Shown here: positions 1 to 8,629 of the stretch, piece after piece
Numbering within the stretch: position 1 is the stretch's first letter
Layout of the letters: every line of letters starts with the position of its first letter
NCBI RefSeq assembly: GCF_026391055.1
Contig: NZ_JAPLET010000017.1
Location: 62,001 to 126,000 of the forward strand
Direction of reading: 5' to 3'
DNA length: 64,000 nt
DNA from: Spirosoma sp.
GTDB taxonomy: Bacteria; Bacteroidota; Bacteroidia; Cytophagales; Spirosomataceae
Made by a program: the position numbers and the translations under genes
Notes under the pieces: model-generated
Told to the model about the DNA's origin: nothing
What the model saw: the letters and a program-made list of their open reading frames with translations, nothing else
The model's database searches: none

Positions 1-221
1 TGTATTACTCGCCCCGTTTCTCAGACATGTTCTCCAAAAACCTGAATCTGCGGCACGTGATCAATATTGCTACCGGAAAAGTGGTGCAGCACAGCGAAAA
101 TGGCAAACCCATCGAAACAATCAACACGGGTAATTTCCGCTACGCCGTAAGTCATAACTTTACCCTGCCCGTACTGGCCAAGGAACTGGTGAAAAAGCTG
201 ATCGGTAAAAAGCCGTTTTAA
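1..221 (+). CDS. 3' end of a gene of unknown function (partial at window edge)
   Basis: An open frame enters from the left edge with its first full codon at base 3 and stops with TAA at 219-221. About 72 residues are visible, ending in a basic tail (KELVKKLIGKKPF). I do not recognise the family: there is no motif I can name, and the true start lies outside the window. An internal ATG at 27 is unlikely to be the start because the frame stays open upstream of it. A stem-loop follows directly downstream, as expected for the end of a transcription unit. Confidence 0.6.
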   Translation, partial: YYSPRFSDMFSKNLNLRHVINIATGKVVQHSENGKPIETINTGNFRYAVSHNFTLPVLAKELVKKLIGKKPF

Positions 222-243
222 TTGTTTATCCCAATAGACACAT

Positions 244-275
244 CTAGCCTTAACGGGAATGACCGTTAAGGCTAG
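244..275 (+). terminator. Stem-loop downstream of the left-edge gene
   Basis: A perfect 13-bp inverted repeat (CTAGCCTTAACGG and its complement) surrounds a 6-base loop, 22 bases after the stop at 221. It is likely the transcription terminator of the left-edge gene. No long T-run follows, which is common in Bacteroidota. Confidence 0.6.
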
Positions 276-404
276 TACCACTATGGCGCCTTAACTAATT
301 TTTAAAGGTAACTAAACTTTGTCCATACAGTGTGGTTGCAACATGGTAAGCGGCTAACGCGCGGACAGTAAACCGCTACCCGATCAGAACCAGCGACATA
401 CGAC

Positions 405-436
405 GCGAAATGCCCAGGCAAGTCCTGGGCTTTCGC
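405..436 (+). promoter_or_regulatory. Stem-loop in the leader of the Na+/H+ antiporter gene
   Basis: GCGAAA-T-GCCCAGG pairs with CCTGGGCTTTCGC around a 5-base loop: a 13-bp stem with one bulged T. It ends 24 bases before the ATG at 461, so it would lie in the 5' leader of the antiporter mRNA. It could be a terminator of an upstream transcript, an attenuator, or a structure affecting translation. The sequence does not decide between these. Confidence 0.4.
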
Positions 437-460
437 ATTTAACCACTATACTCAACCACT

Positions 461-2074
461 ATGCAGAACCTCTTTATCGACTACATCTACCTGATTCTGA
501 TTATTCTGGGTCTGATCATGCTCGCCAATAAGCTGCGCCTGGCTTATCCCATCGTGCTGGTGCTGGGTGGGCTTGTGTTAAGTTTAGCGGACGAATTTTC
601 GCAGATTACCATTAGCCCCGACCTGGTATTTTTCATCTTTCTGCCTCCACTGCTCTATGAAGCCTCCTGGCAGGTTTCCTGGAAAGAGTTCTGGCGGTGG
701 CGCCGGGTGATCACGAGCTTTGCTTTTCCCATCGTCATTCTCACCTCTTGTGTCATAGCCCTGGTGTCTCATGCCCTCATACCAGGCTTCACGCTAGCGC
801 TGGGATTTCTGTTGGGGGGCATTATATCGCCACCCGATGCCATTTCAGCCACCACCATCATGCGGCAAGTGAACGTCCCCAAGTCGCTGGTAAGCATTGC
901 CGAAGGAGAAAGCCTGCTCAACGATGCCTCGTCGCTGATCGTTTTCCGGTTTGCCCTGGCCGCTGTGTTAACCGGTCGGTTCCAATTTCAGGAGGCCGCT
1001 GCCAGTTTCGCGATGGTGGTTTTCATGGGTATCGGCATTGGCCTCCTGGTAGGTGTCGTCTTCTACGCCATTCACCGCTGGCTGCCTACAACGCCGGGCA
1101 TCGACATTGCGCTTACGCTGGTTACACCTTACTGCATGTATTATGCGGCCGAGCAGCTTCATTTTTCGGGCGTACTGGCGGTGGTTAGCGGTGGACTGCT
1201 ACTGTCGAATAAGCGTCAGCAAATGTTAACCTACCAAAGTCGAATTCAGAGCGTTAATGTTTGGGCCAGCCTTGTTTTTGTGTTAAACGGGTTGGTATTT
1301 CTGCTCATTGGTCTTCAATTGCCCGTCATTGTTGGGCAGCTCGGTACAGTCAGCCTACGAAGTGCTATCGAATATGGCCTAATTATCTCCGGGGTACTAA
1401 TGCTGACCCGACTGGTCTGCGCGTTTGGCGCGTCTATTTTCACCCGGTTAATAAGTCGGTATATCACGGTAGCCGAACCGAATCCGGGGTGGAAAAACCC
1501 GTTTATTCTGGGTTGGGCCGGTATGCGCGGGGTGGTGTCGCTGGCGGCAGCCATTTCGATACCCCTGCTGACACCGGACGGGCAGTCGTTTCCGCATCGC
1601 AATTTGATTCTGGTTATCACCTTTATTGCTATACTGACCACGCTGGTGTTACAGGGCTTAACGCTTCCTTGGCTGATTCGGAAAGTAAAGCTGACGGAAC
1701 AGGATACGTCACCTTCGGAACAACAACAGGAGCTGATGATTCAACAGACAATCAACCAAACCTCGCTTCAGTTTCTGGCAGAAAATGAGCGTTCCAACGA
1801 GCACCTGGCTAACCTGTACGAAAAGCTGAAACTTGACCAGCGGTTGCTCGATGATGAACTGCACGAGCCCAACAACCAAAAGGCTGTTTCCCGGCTAGCC
1901 TATCAGCGTACCTATCTGAACCTCCTGCAACAGCAGCGAAGCGCACTGAATGAGCTGAATCGCCAGCCGGACGTCGATGAAGACCTGATTCGAAAATACC
2001 TGTCGCTGATTGACCTCGAAGAGTACAAAATCAGGGAGAAGCAGGTATTTCCGGAAGCTCTGAACGAACCCTGA
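461..2074 (+). CDS. Na+/H+ antiporter, CPA1 (NhaP-like) family
   Basis: A 537-residue inner-membrane cation/proton antiporter that would exchange cytoplasmic Na+ (or K+) for external H+ to control pH and salt. About 12 hydrophobic segments fill residues 1-400. Family signatures are visible: SPPDAISATTI near residue 123, the EGESLLNDASSLIVF motif with the ion-binding Asn-Asp pair near 148, and the GWAGMRGVVSLAAA motif near 350. Residues from about 410 onward form a charged, helical cytoplasmic tail, as in a_cpa1-type proteins, that may sense pH or nucleotides. The ATG at 461 begins directly with the first membrane segment. It stands alone, with a stem-loop in its leader and a terminator about 100 bases after its stop. 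Confidence 0.9.
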   Translation: MQNLFIDYIYLILIILGLIMLANKLRLAYPIVLVLGGLVLSLADEFSQITISPDLVFFIFLPPLLYEASWQVSWKEFWRWRRVITSFAFPIVILTSCVIALVSHALIPGFTLALGFLLGGIISPPDAISATTIMRQVNVPKSLVSIAEGESLLNDASSLIVFRFALAAVLTGRFQFQEAAASFAMVVFMGIGIGLLVGVVFYAIHRWLPTTPGIDIALTLVTPYCMYYAAEQLHFSGVLAVVSGGLLLSNKRQQMLTYQSRIQSVNVWASLVFVLNGLVFLLIGLQLPVIVGQLGTVSLRSAIEYGLIISGVLMLTRLVCAFGASIFTRLISRYITVAEPNPGWKNPFILGWAGMRGVVSLAAAISIPLLTPDGQSFPHRNLILVITFIAILTTLVLQGLTLPWLIRKVKLTEQDTSPSEQQQELMIQQTINQTSLQFLAENERSNEHLANLYEKLKLDQRLLDDELHEPNNQKAVSRLAYQRTYLNLLQQQRSALNELNRQPDVDEDLIRKYLSLIDLEEYKIREKQVFPEALNEP

Positions 2075-2174
2075 GTGCTACCGGTTTCGCCACCCGAAAT
2101 TAGACAAGGTGCTTTTATCGACGAAGCTACCACCCGAAAGGCGAACTCACTATATTCAGAAGGCCTATAAAACA

Positions 2175-2206
2175 GTTGTGCCATGTTTGTATAAACATGG
2201 CACAAC
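2175..2206 (+). terminator. Stem-loop downstream of the antiporter gene
   Basis: A perfect 14-bp stem (GTTGTGCCATGTTT) with a 4-base loop, 100 bases after the antiporter stop and just before the carB tail copy. It sits between two converging units and could serve both strands. Confidence 0.6.
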
Positions 2207-2230
2207 AACTAATCAATACATAACAGAGCC

Positions 2231-2417
2231 TACCGGCTCAGGTACAGATTCCGCTCAGAGTAAACCTTCTGGAAGTAATCGTCCGTCAGGTCGTCGATGA
2301 ACCGGGCTGGCGCACCAGTAGATACCTTCGCCGGTCGATTTCATTTCGGGCGGTGCGCCGTTGCGACCGAGCTCCTTATTTACGTTCGGGAACTTGCTGA
2401 ACGAGAACACCGGAATC
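2231..2417 (-). pseudogene. Diverged second copy of the carB 3' end
   Basis: Read on the minus strand this repeats the last ~52 codons of the neighbouring carB (its counterpart is 2424-2579). A 51-bp block (2367-2417 = 2529-2579) and a 31-bp block are identical. In the terminal 70 bp there are nine differences, and all nine are synonymous, including those in the final codons VYSERNLYLSR-stop. Relative to carB this copy has a 15-nt in-frame insertion and a 16-nt frame-breaking insertion, and these share a complementary core (GGCGCACC / GGTGCGCC). It has no start and cannot be translated as a CarB tail. It is a fragment, not a gene. Confidence 0.85.
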
Positions 2418-2422
2418 GCCCC

Positions 2423-5299
2423 CTATCGGCTCAAGTACAGGTTCCTTTCAGAATACACCTTCTGGAAATAATCATCCGTCAGGTCGTCGATGAAGTAGAT
2501 ACCTTCGCCGGTCGATTTCATTTCCGGGCCGAGCTCCTTATTTACGTTCGGGAACTTGCTGAACGAGAACACCGGAATCTTGATGGCGTAGCCCTTCTTA
2601 ACAGGCTTGAAATCAAAATCCTTCACCTTTTTGTCGCCCAGCATCACTTTGGTAGCGTAATTCACATACGGTTCCTGATAGGCTTTGCAGATGAACGGCA
2701 CCGTGCGGCTGGCGCGGGGGTTGGCTTCGATAATGTAGACCACCTCGTTTTTGATGGCAAACTGAATGTTGATCAGCCCTACCGTCTTGAGCGCAACGGC
2801 AATTTTCTTTGTATGCTCTTCAATTTGCCGAATCACGTTCTCGCTCAGATCGAAAGTGGGCAGCAGGGCGTACGAGTCGCCGGAGTGGATACCCGCCGGT
2901 TCGATGTGTTCCATGATCCCGATGATGTACACATCTTCGCCATCGCAAATAGCGTCAGCTTCGGCTTCGATGGCGTTTTCGAGGAAATGGTCGAGCAGGA
3001 TGTTGTTGTCCGGAATATCCTGAAGGATCTTCATCACATGCTGTTCCAACTCGTTCTCGTTGATCACGATTTTCATGTTCTGACCACCCAGCACGTAACT
3101 TGGGCGAACCAGCAGTGGGAAACCTAACTCACGGGAGAGTTCCAGTGCCCCTTCCGACTCGCGCACCGTTCCGAATTTCGGGTAAGGAATCTCCAGGTCA
3201 CGCAGCAGGCTCGAAAACTGGCCCCGGTCTTCGGCCAGATCGAGGGCCTCCCAACTGGTTCCGATGATTTTGATGCCGTAGCGCGTCAGTTTTTCGGCCA
3301 TTTTCAGAGCCGTTTGCCCACCCAACTGCACAATCACACCTTCCGGCTGCTCGTGCATGATGATGGCGTGAACGTGTTCCCAGAAGACCGGTTCGAAGTA
3401 CAGCTTATCGGCAATATCAGGGTCGGTCGAAACAGTCTCAGGATTACAGTTAATCATGATGGTTTCGTAACCGGCCTCTTTAGCGGCCAACACGCCGTGT
3501 ACGCAGGAGTAGTCAAACTCAATTCCCTGCCCAATGCGGTTTGGACCGGAGCCGAGTACAACGATCTTCTTGCGGTTGCTGCGGATCGATTCGTTACCGG
3601 GCAGGTCAGAAACCGGCTCGGCATGATCCGTCGTGATGGGCACCTGATTGTTGAACGTCGAGTAGTAATACGGCGTTTTGGCCTCAAATTCGGCCGCGCA
3701 GGTATCCACGCACTTATACACCCGGCGGATGTTGTGCGCCTGGCGATATTGGTAGATTTTACTCTCTTTTACCTGCAACAGATGCGCCAGCTGACGGTCG
3801 GCGTAGCCTTTCTGCTTGGCGATACGTAGCAGTTCGGGCGGCATATCGTCCAGGTCGTACTGCTGAATTTCGCGCTCCAGCTCGATCAGCTCTTCGATCT
3901 GGTGCAGAAACCAGGGGTCAATTTTCGTTAGCTGCTGAATGGTCCGGAACGACATACCCGCCTTAAAGGCATCGTAGATATGGAACAGCCGGTTCCAGCT
4001 CGGGTGTTGCAGACTTTCGGTCAGGGCGTTGCGGTCGGTGAGTTCGTGCCCATCGGCGCCAAGCCCGTTGCGCCGGATTTCGAGCGACTGACAGGCTTTC
4101 TGCAGCGCTTCCTGGAAGTTCCGGCCAATGCCCATCGTTTCGCCAACGGATTTCATTTGCAGACCCAGTGAGCGGTCGGCACCCGGAAACTTGTCGAAGT
4201 TCCAGCGCGGCACTTTCACGATCACGTAGTCTATGGCGGGCTCGAAAAAGGCCGAGGTCGTTCCCGTAATGGGGTTCATCAACTCATCGAGGTTGTAGCC
4301 GATGGCCATTTTAGCGGCAATCTTGGCAATGGGGTAGCCCGTTGCTTTCGAGGCCAGCGCCGACGACCGGCTCACCCGTGGGTTTACTTCAATAACGATA
4401 ATGTCGTCCGTTTGCGGATTGACCGAAAACTGGATATTACAGCCCCCGGCAAACTGCCCGATACCGCCCATCACGGTAATGGCCAGATCACGCATTTTCT
4501 GGTACAGCGTGTCGGGTAGGGTCATGGCCGGAGCAACGGTAATGCTGTCGCCGGTATGAATACCCATCGGGTCGAAGTTCTCGATGGAGCAGATAATAAC
4601 GAAGTTGCCGTTGTTATCGCGCAGCAGTTCCAGCTCATATTCTTTCCAGCCCATCACACTTTGTTCGACCAGCACCTCATGAACAGGCGATGCGTGCAAA
4701 CCGGCGGTGAGTGCCTTGTCGAAATCTTCGGGACGATTGACGAAGCCCCCCCCCGTTCCGCCGAGCGTAAACGACGGCCGGATCACGAGCGGGAAGCCGA
4801 TTTCCTGCGCAATTTCTTTCCCTTCCAGAAACGAACGGGCCGTGCGGCCTTTACAAACGCCCGCACCCAGCTGGAGCATCAGCAACCGGAATTTCTCCCG
4901 GTCTTCGGTCGTTTCAATGGCTTTGATGTCAACCCCGATAATCTGGACATCGTATTTTTTCCAGATACCCGCCTTATCGCAGTCGATGGCCAGGTTCAAT
5001 GCCGTTTGTCCACCCATTGTAGGCAATACTGCATCAATGGGTTTGCCCATCTCCTGGTGTTTTTTCAGGATGTCGACAATGGACTTCTTCTCCAGCGGCA
5101 GCAGGTACACATAATCAGCGTTGATCGGGTCGGTCATGATCGTGGCCGGATTGGAGTTGATCAACGATACTTCGATGCCTTCGTCGCGGATGGAACGGGC
5201 AGCCTGCGAACCGGCGTAATCAAATTCACAAGCCTGGCCGATCACAATAGGACCTGAGCCAATGATCAGAACGGAACGAATGTTGGAGTTTTTTGGCAT
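2423..5299 (-). CDS. carB: Carbamoyl-phosphate synthase large subunit lacking the C-terminal regulatory domain
   Basis: Makes carbamoyl phosphate from ammonia (delivered by CarA), bicarbonate and two ATP, for pyrimidine and arginine synthesis in the cytoplasm. The 958 residues show two homologous ATP-grasp synthetase halves. The first begins at VLIIGSGPIVIGQACEFDYAG (near 10). The second begins at VVLGSGPNRIGQGIEFDYS (near 580), with the oligomerisation region between them (about 400-560). The E. coli protein is about 1,070 residues; here the chain stops just after GPEMKSTGEG, where the MGS-like allosteric domain would begin. I believe this short form occurs in other Cytophagales, so it is probably not a truncation. 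Regulation by UMP, IMP or ornithine through that domain would be absent. carA is not in the window. A diverged copy of its 3' end lies immediately downstream. Confidence 0.96.
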   Translation of the reverse strand: MPKNSNIRSVLIIGSGPIVIGQACEFDYAGSQAARSIRDEGIEVSLINSNPATIMTDPINADYVYLLPLEKKSIVDILKKHQEMGKPIDAVLPTMGGQTALNLAIDCDKAGIWKKYDVQIIGVDIKAIETTEDREKFRLLMLQLGAGVCKGRTARSFLEGKEIAQEIGFPLVIRPSFTLGGTGGGFVNRPEDFDKALTAGLHASPVHEVLVEQSVMGWKEYELELLRDNNGNFVIICSIENFDPMGIHTGDSITVAPAMTLPDTLYQKMRDLAITVMGGIGQFAGGCNIQFSVNPQTDDIIVIEVNPRVSRSSALASKATGYPIAKIAAKMAIGYNLDELMNPITGTTSAFFEPAIDYVIVKVPRWNFDKFPGADRSLGLQMKSVGETMGIGRNFQEALQKACQSLEIRRNGLGADGHELTDRNALTESLQHPSWNRLFHIYDAFKAGMSFRTIQQLTKIDPWFLHQIEELIELEREIQQYDLDDMPPELLRIAKQKGYADRQLAHLLQVKESKIYQYRQAHNIRRVYKCVDTCAAEFEAKTPYYYSTFNNQVPITTDHAEPVSDLPGNESIRSNRKKIVVLGSGPNRIGQGIEFDYSCVHGVLAAKEAGYETIMINCNPETVSTDPDIADKLYFEPVFWEHVHAIIMHEQPEGVIVQLGGQTALKMAEKLTRYGIKIIGTSWEALDLAEDRGQFSSLLRDLEIPYPKFGTVRESEGALELSRELGFPLLVRPSYVLGGQNMKIVINENELEQHVMKILQDIPDNNILLDHFLENAIEAEADAICDGEDVYIIGIMEHIEPAGIHSGDSYALLPTFDLSENVIRQIEEHTKKIAVALKTVGLINIQFAIKNEVVYIIEANPRASRTVPFICKAYQEPYVNYATKVMLGDKKVKDFDFKPVKKGYAIKIPVFSFSKFPNVNKELGPEMKSTGEGIYFIDDLTDDYFQKVYSERNLYLSR

Positions 5300-5438
5300 T
5301 TTTCAGTGGGAGAATGGACCGCGTCGGTATTCCGGTTACCCGGTACTCGGGCGATCCCATAGGAACACTGGCTTTTTATTCTTTAATGAACAAGACAACG
5401 ATTGTTGGCAAACCGCTGACGGATACCCAAAAATCCTG

Positions 5439-5446
5439 CAAAAGTA
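5439..5446 (-). promoter_or_regulatory. Possible Bacteroidota -7 element upstream of carB
   Basis: On the minus strand the bases read TACTTTTG, matching the Bacteroidota -7 consensus TAnnTTTG, 140 bases upstream of the carB ATG. I see no clear TTG at the -33 distance, so this is a weak prediction. Confidence 0.35.
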
Positions 5447-5547
5447 GCGCATAGTGGGGAAAGGAACAGACTATTCGCCATTTTTTTACGCTTTTGTCCG
5501 AAAACTTATCCGCAAAGCAGCCTGACAGTACCACTCGATAGCCATTC

Positions 5548-5578
5548 TTGCAAAAGGGGTAGTCTTATTTTAATTTTG
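5548..5578 (+). promoter_or_regulatory. Bacteroidota-type promoter (TTG-N20-TAATTTTG)
   Basis: TTG at 5548-5550, a 20-base spacer, then TAATTTTG at 5571-5578, matching the Bacteroidota -33/-7 consensus TTTG...TAnnTTTG. The start codon of the following gene is 30 bases downstream, giving a short leader. Confidence 0.55.
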
Positions 5579-5607
5579 ATAGCTCAACTTTACTTACTCC
5601 ACTACGC

Positions 5608-7038
5608 ATGGTACGACCTTACGCTCTGTTTTTTTACGTCCTGATCAGTTGCCTGGCCGTTACCTGTGTCCGTGATTATCCATCTACCTCTCCCTATGCC
5701 CCGCCAGTAGCTACCCCCCCGCCAGGCGGCCTGCCGGGCCAGCAGCAGCCGTCTGCCCAGAGACGACTTTTTCTGACCAACGATAAGATCAGGTTTGGCA
5801 TCGACCTCAACATGGGCGGGGCCATTACCTACCTGGCCGAAGCGGGCAGCAGCGAAAACATGGTTAACAATCCTGATTTAGGCCGCCAGATACAGACCGC
5901 TATCTATGCGGGTCCCTATCCGTACAGCCAGAACGGAAAAGACCCGGTCGAAGCCTGGAAGTACCTCGGCTGGAACCCCGTACAGGCGGGAGACTACTTC
6001 CTCCACCCGGCGCGTATTGTTAGCTATCAGCAGACCGATAACCTCATCTACGTCAAGACGATACCGCATATATGGCCTTTATTCGACGAACCGGCCGAAT
6101 GCACGTTCGAGCATTGGTACGACATTAAGGAAAACCGGGTGAATGTGCGCTGCCGGGTAACGGTAAACCGGACCGACACCACGCAATATGATGCCCGCAC
6201 GCAGGAAACACCCTGCATTTACCTGAATGGCCCCTACGACCGCATGTTCTGTTACACAGGCCTCAAGCCCTTTACCAACGACGCCGTCTCCGAGTTTACC
6301 GATCGGAACGTAATCAACCGCTACGGTACTGAAAACTGGGCGGCACTGCTCAATGAAAAAGGCCGGGGCGTTGGCTTATTCAAAGCCCGTGAGGTTCGGT
6401 TCAGAACGGCGGGGTTCGGCATCCCGCACGTTGGCGGAGAGTTCGATGTGTCGGCGGGCTACATCAACAGCGAAGATTTCTGGGTGGTCGATCATAATGG
6501 CGTTTATGACTTCGAGTACACGCTCATTGTGGGTACCATGACCGATATTCGGCAGTATGTGTACAGCCAGCCCCGCCCCCCCTCGGGACCGGATTACAAT
6601 TTCGTGAAAGACCGGCAGGGGTGGTATTATGTAAACACCACCGATAAAGGCTGGCCGATTCAGAACGAGCTGAACGTAAAGTGGTCCCGTAACGAAACCA
6701 ACCCGGAGGATTTTCGGATTTGTGCGCCCCTGACGTTCTGGTACGCGGAGAATGTCTCTAAAATATACATCCAGGCAGCGTTCCAGACGCAGGGCCCAAC
6801 TGCGCGGTTATCCTGGCGTAAGCCGGATGAGTATGACTTTATGCCCTTTCAGGATCGGTATGTCGATTTCCCGATTGTAGGCGATGGGCAGTTCCGGACC
6901 TATGAAATCAACACAAGCCAGCTCCCGGGCTGGAATGGCGTTATTTCTCAAATATCGCTGACAAACTCGGCCAGCCAGAGTAACCGGGAGCAAGGGGCCA
7001 GGGTACGTATCCGAAGTGTTACATCCGCGAAACTATAA
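5608..7038 (+). CDS. Exported protein of unknown function, probably a lipoprotein
   Basis: A 476-residue protein with an N-terminal hydrophobic segment containing Cys residues (LISC at 12-15, LAVTC at 17-21). This fits a lipoprotein signal, but the exact lipobox is uncertain. A Pro/Gly-rich linker follows to about residue 50. The rest is rich in aromatic residues and beta-prone (for example IRFGIDLNMGGAITYL near 70, then many Trp and Tyr), resembling secreted carbohydrate-related proteins with sandwich or mutarotase-like folds; I cannot name a family. It lies 37 bases upstream of an AraC-type regulator on the same strand and is probably co-transcribed, suggesting a role in using some extracellular substrate. 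A plausible Bacteroidota promoter precedes it. Confidence 0.7.
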   Translation: MVRPYALFFYVLISCLAVTCVRDYPSTSPYAPPVATPPPGGLPGQQQPSAQRRLFLTNDKIRFGIDLNMGGAITYLAEAGSSENMVNNPDLGRQIQTAIYAGPYPYSQNGKDPVEAWKYLGWNPVQAGDYFLHPARIVSYQQTDNLIYVKTIPHIWPLFDEPAECTFEHWYDIKENRVNVRCRVTVNRTDTTQYDARTQETPCIYLNGPYDRMFCYTGLKPFTNDAVSEFTDRNVINRYGTENWAALLNEKGRGVGLFKAREVRFRTAGFGIPHVGGEFDVSAGYINSEDFWVVDHNGVYDFEYTLIVGTMTDIRQYVYSQPRPPSGPDYNFVKDRQGWYYVNTTDKGWPIQNELNVKWSRNETNPEDFRICAPLTFWYAENVSKIYIQAAFQTQGPTARLSWRKPDEYDFMPFQDRYVDFPIVGDGQFRTYEINTSQLPGWNGVISQISLTNSASQSNREQGARVRIRSVTSAKL

Positions 7039-7075
7039 GGGCGAACTCGATGAACCTGCCGGGCAACCGTGATTT

Positions 7076-7999
7076 ATGAAAAACAGATTACCTGCGTCCG
7101 ACTCCGCCGTTCCGGTTTATCAGCTTCAGTCATTTCCGCGTCATGAACCCAATAAGCCGTTTTATATGATCCGGCTGGAGCGGCTGGTTCAGGAGTTTAA
7201 GGGAATCGACAAGTCACACACGCACACCTTTTACCTGGTCATGTGGATTAGCCGGGGCAGCGGCACGCACACCATCGACTTCAAGACGTACACCATCGAG
7301 CCTAATCAACTGTACTTTTTGACGCCGGGGCAGGTACATAGCTGGGTGCTTTCGGCCGATACGCAGGGGTTCAACCTGTTTTTCGACGCCAATTTCTTCA
7401 AGGGGCGGTTCGGCAACCGGCTTTACCAGTATCCTTTTTTTCATTCGCACCAGCACCAGCCGCTCCTGTCGGCGATTCCGCAGCCGGCGCTGTTTGCCGA
7501 TCTGCTGGCCTACGCGTATCAGGAATACGAAGCACATCAGCCCAATCGGTCCGACGTGTTCCTGTCCTTCGTTCATATTCTACTGGAAACCGCCAGCCGA
7601 CTGTATCACGAGCAGCAGATCGGTACGGATACCTACCTGTACGACCGCGTTCGGCAGTACGAAGAACTTCTCGAAAACCAGTTTCTGACCGTTCGGGAGG
7701 TGAGCGCTTATGCCAGCCAGATGAACCTGACACCCAACTACCTCAACCATATCTGTCGGCTGGTGGTTGGTAAAACCGCCAGCCAGCTCTGGCAGGAACG
7801 ACTGCTGATCGAGACGCAACGGTTGCTGACGCATACGACCCAATCCGTTAAGGAAATAGGCTTTCAACTGGGATTCAGCGACCCATCTTACTTTGTTCGT
7901 TTTTTCAAAAAACAAACCGGCCAGACACCCGCCGAATTTCGACAGTCGCTCTTGGGCAGCGGGGTAAGCGAAGTAGTGAGCAGGCCATTTGTCCGATAA
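7076..7999 (+). CDS. AraC family transcriptional regulator
   Basis: A 307-residue DNA-binding regulator. Residues ~30-150 form a cupin-like ligand or dimerisation domain (HTHTFYLVMWISRGSGTHTI near 40, then EPNQLYFLTPGQVHSW). The last ~100 residues hold two helix-turn-helix motifs typical of AraC proteins: NYLNHICRLVVGKTASQLW near 220 and the signature VKEIGFQLGFSDPSYFVRFF near 262, followed by KKQTGQTPAEFR. It lies 37 bases downstream of the exported protein at 5608 and may regulate that gene. The effector is unknown. Confidence 0.93.
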   Translation: MKNRLPASDSAVPVYQLQSFPRHEPNKPFYMIRLERLVQEFKGIDKSHTHTFYLVMWISRGSGTHTIDFKTYTIEPNQLYFLTPGQVHSWVLSADTQGFNLFFDANFFKGRFGNRLYQYPFFHSHQHQPLLSAIPQPALFADLLAYAYQEYEAHQPNRSDVFLSFVHILLETASRLYHEQQIGTDTYLYDRVRQYEELLENQFLTVREVSAYASQMNLTPNYLNHICRLVVGKTASQLWQERLLIETQRLLTHTTQSVKEIGFQLGFSDPSYFVRFFKKQTGQTPAEFRQSLLGSGVSEVVSRPFVR

Positions 8000-8102
8000 A
8001 GCGTCCACTTATTATCTTTCCGTAAAACCAATACCGCCCGATAAACAATCAGTCGTGGTTGTAGTTGTAGATAAAGTTCACAACTATAGAAAACTGACTG
8101 TT

Positions 8103-8558
8103 ATGATTACGAATAAAGAAATTGTTGACGATCTCAATGAGTTGGTCAAAATCAATAATGACCGCATTCAGGGGTACGAAAAAGCGATTGACGATACTCA
8201 GGACCCGCAGTTAGACGACCTTTTCCGGCACTACGTTGTCCAGAGCCAAAATTTCCGCAGCCAGTTGGCCGAACACATCGTTCGCATCGACGGTCTGGCG
8301 GTATCTGACGCAACGTCTACGGATATATCGAGCAAAATTCACCGTGCCTGGATCGACATCAAAGCCGCCATCACGGGAAAAGATAAAGAAACGGTATTAA
8401 GTTCGGTTGAGTTTGGCGAGAGCGCGGCTGTCGAGTCATACAAAGACGCCATCGAGAAAGACCATATCCCGGCTTACATTAAGGAAGATCTGCAGAAGCA
8501 GCTTACCCAACTGGAAGAAGCCTTGACCAAAGTACAGGGTTTGAAACAGGCCGCTTAA
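8103..8558 (+). CDS. PA2169/DUF2383-type four-helix-bundle protein
   Basis: A 151-residue all-helical protein that starts MITNKEIVDDLNELVKINNDRI and is rich in acidic and Gln residues. It matches the DUF2383 (PA2169 family) pattern of a ferritin-like four-helix bundle often linked with general stress. The ATG at 8103 was chosen because the frame upstream of it is low-complexity and overlaps the end of the AraC gene. No signal peptide is present, so it should be cytoplasmic. It is a single gene closed by a strong stem-loop. Function within the family is not established. Confidence 0.85.
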   Translation: MITNKEIVDDLNELVKINNDRIQGYEKAIDDTQDPQLDDLFRHYVVQSQNFRSQLAEHIVRIDGLAVSDATSTDISSKIHRAWIDIKAAITGKDKETVLSSVEFGESAAVESYKDAIEKDHIPAYIKEDLQKQLTQLEEALTKVQGLKQAA

Positions 8559-8579
8559 GAAGTAGCCAACTACATGGAG

Positions 8580-8613
8580 CACCAGCCCGTCCGAGCCATT
8601 GGACGGGCTGGTG
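8580..8613 (+). terminator. Strong stem-loop terminator after the DUF2383 gene
   Basis: CACCAGCCCGTCC pairs perfectly (13 bp) with its complement around an 8-base loop, 22 bases after the stop and just before the end of the convergent M23 gene. A short T-rich stretch follows. It is likely bidirectional. Confidence 0.8.
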
Positions 8614-8629
8614 TGTTTATAACCCTACC

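Noticed and set aside
2297-3127. 276-codon plus-strand open frame across the carB tail copies
   Set aside because: It is antisense to carB. It contains the repeated peptides VDTFAGRFHF and ELLIYVRELAEREHRN only because the carB tail is duplicated there.
4556-5257. 233-codon plus-strand open frame inside carB
   Set aside because: Antisense to carB, no recognisable domain.
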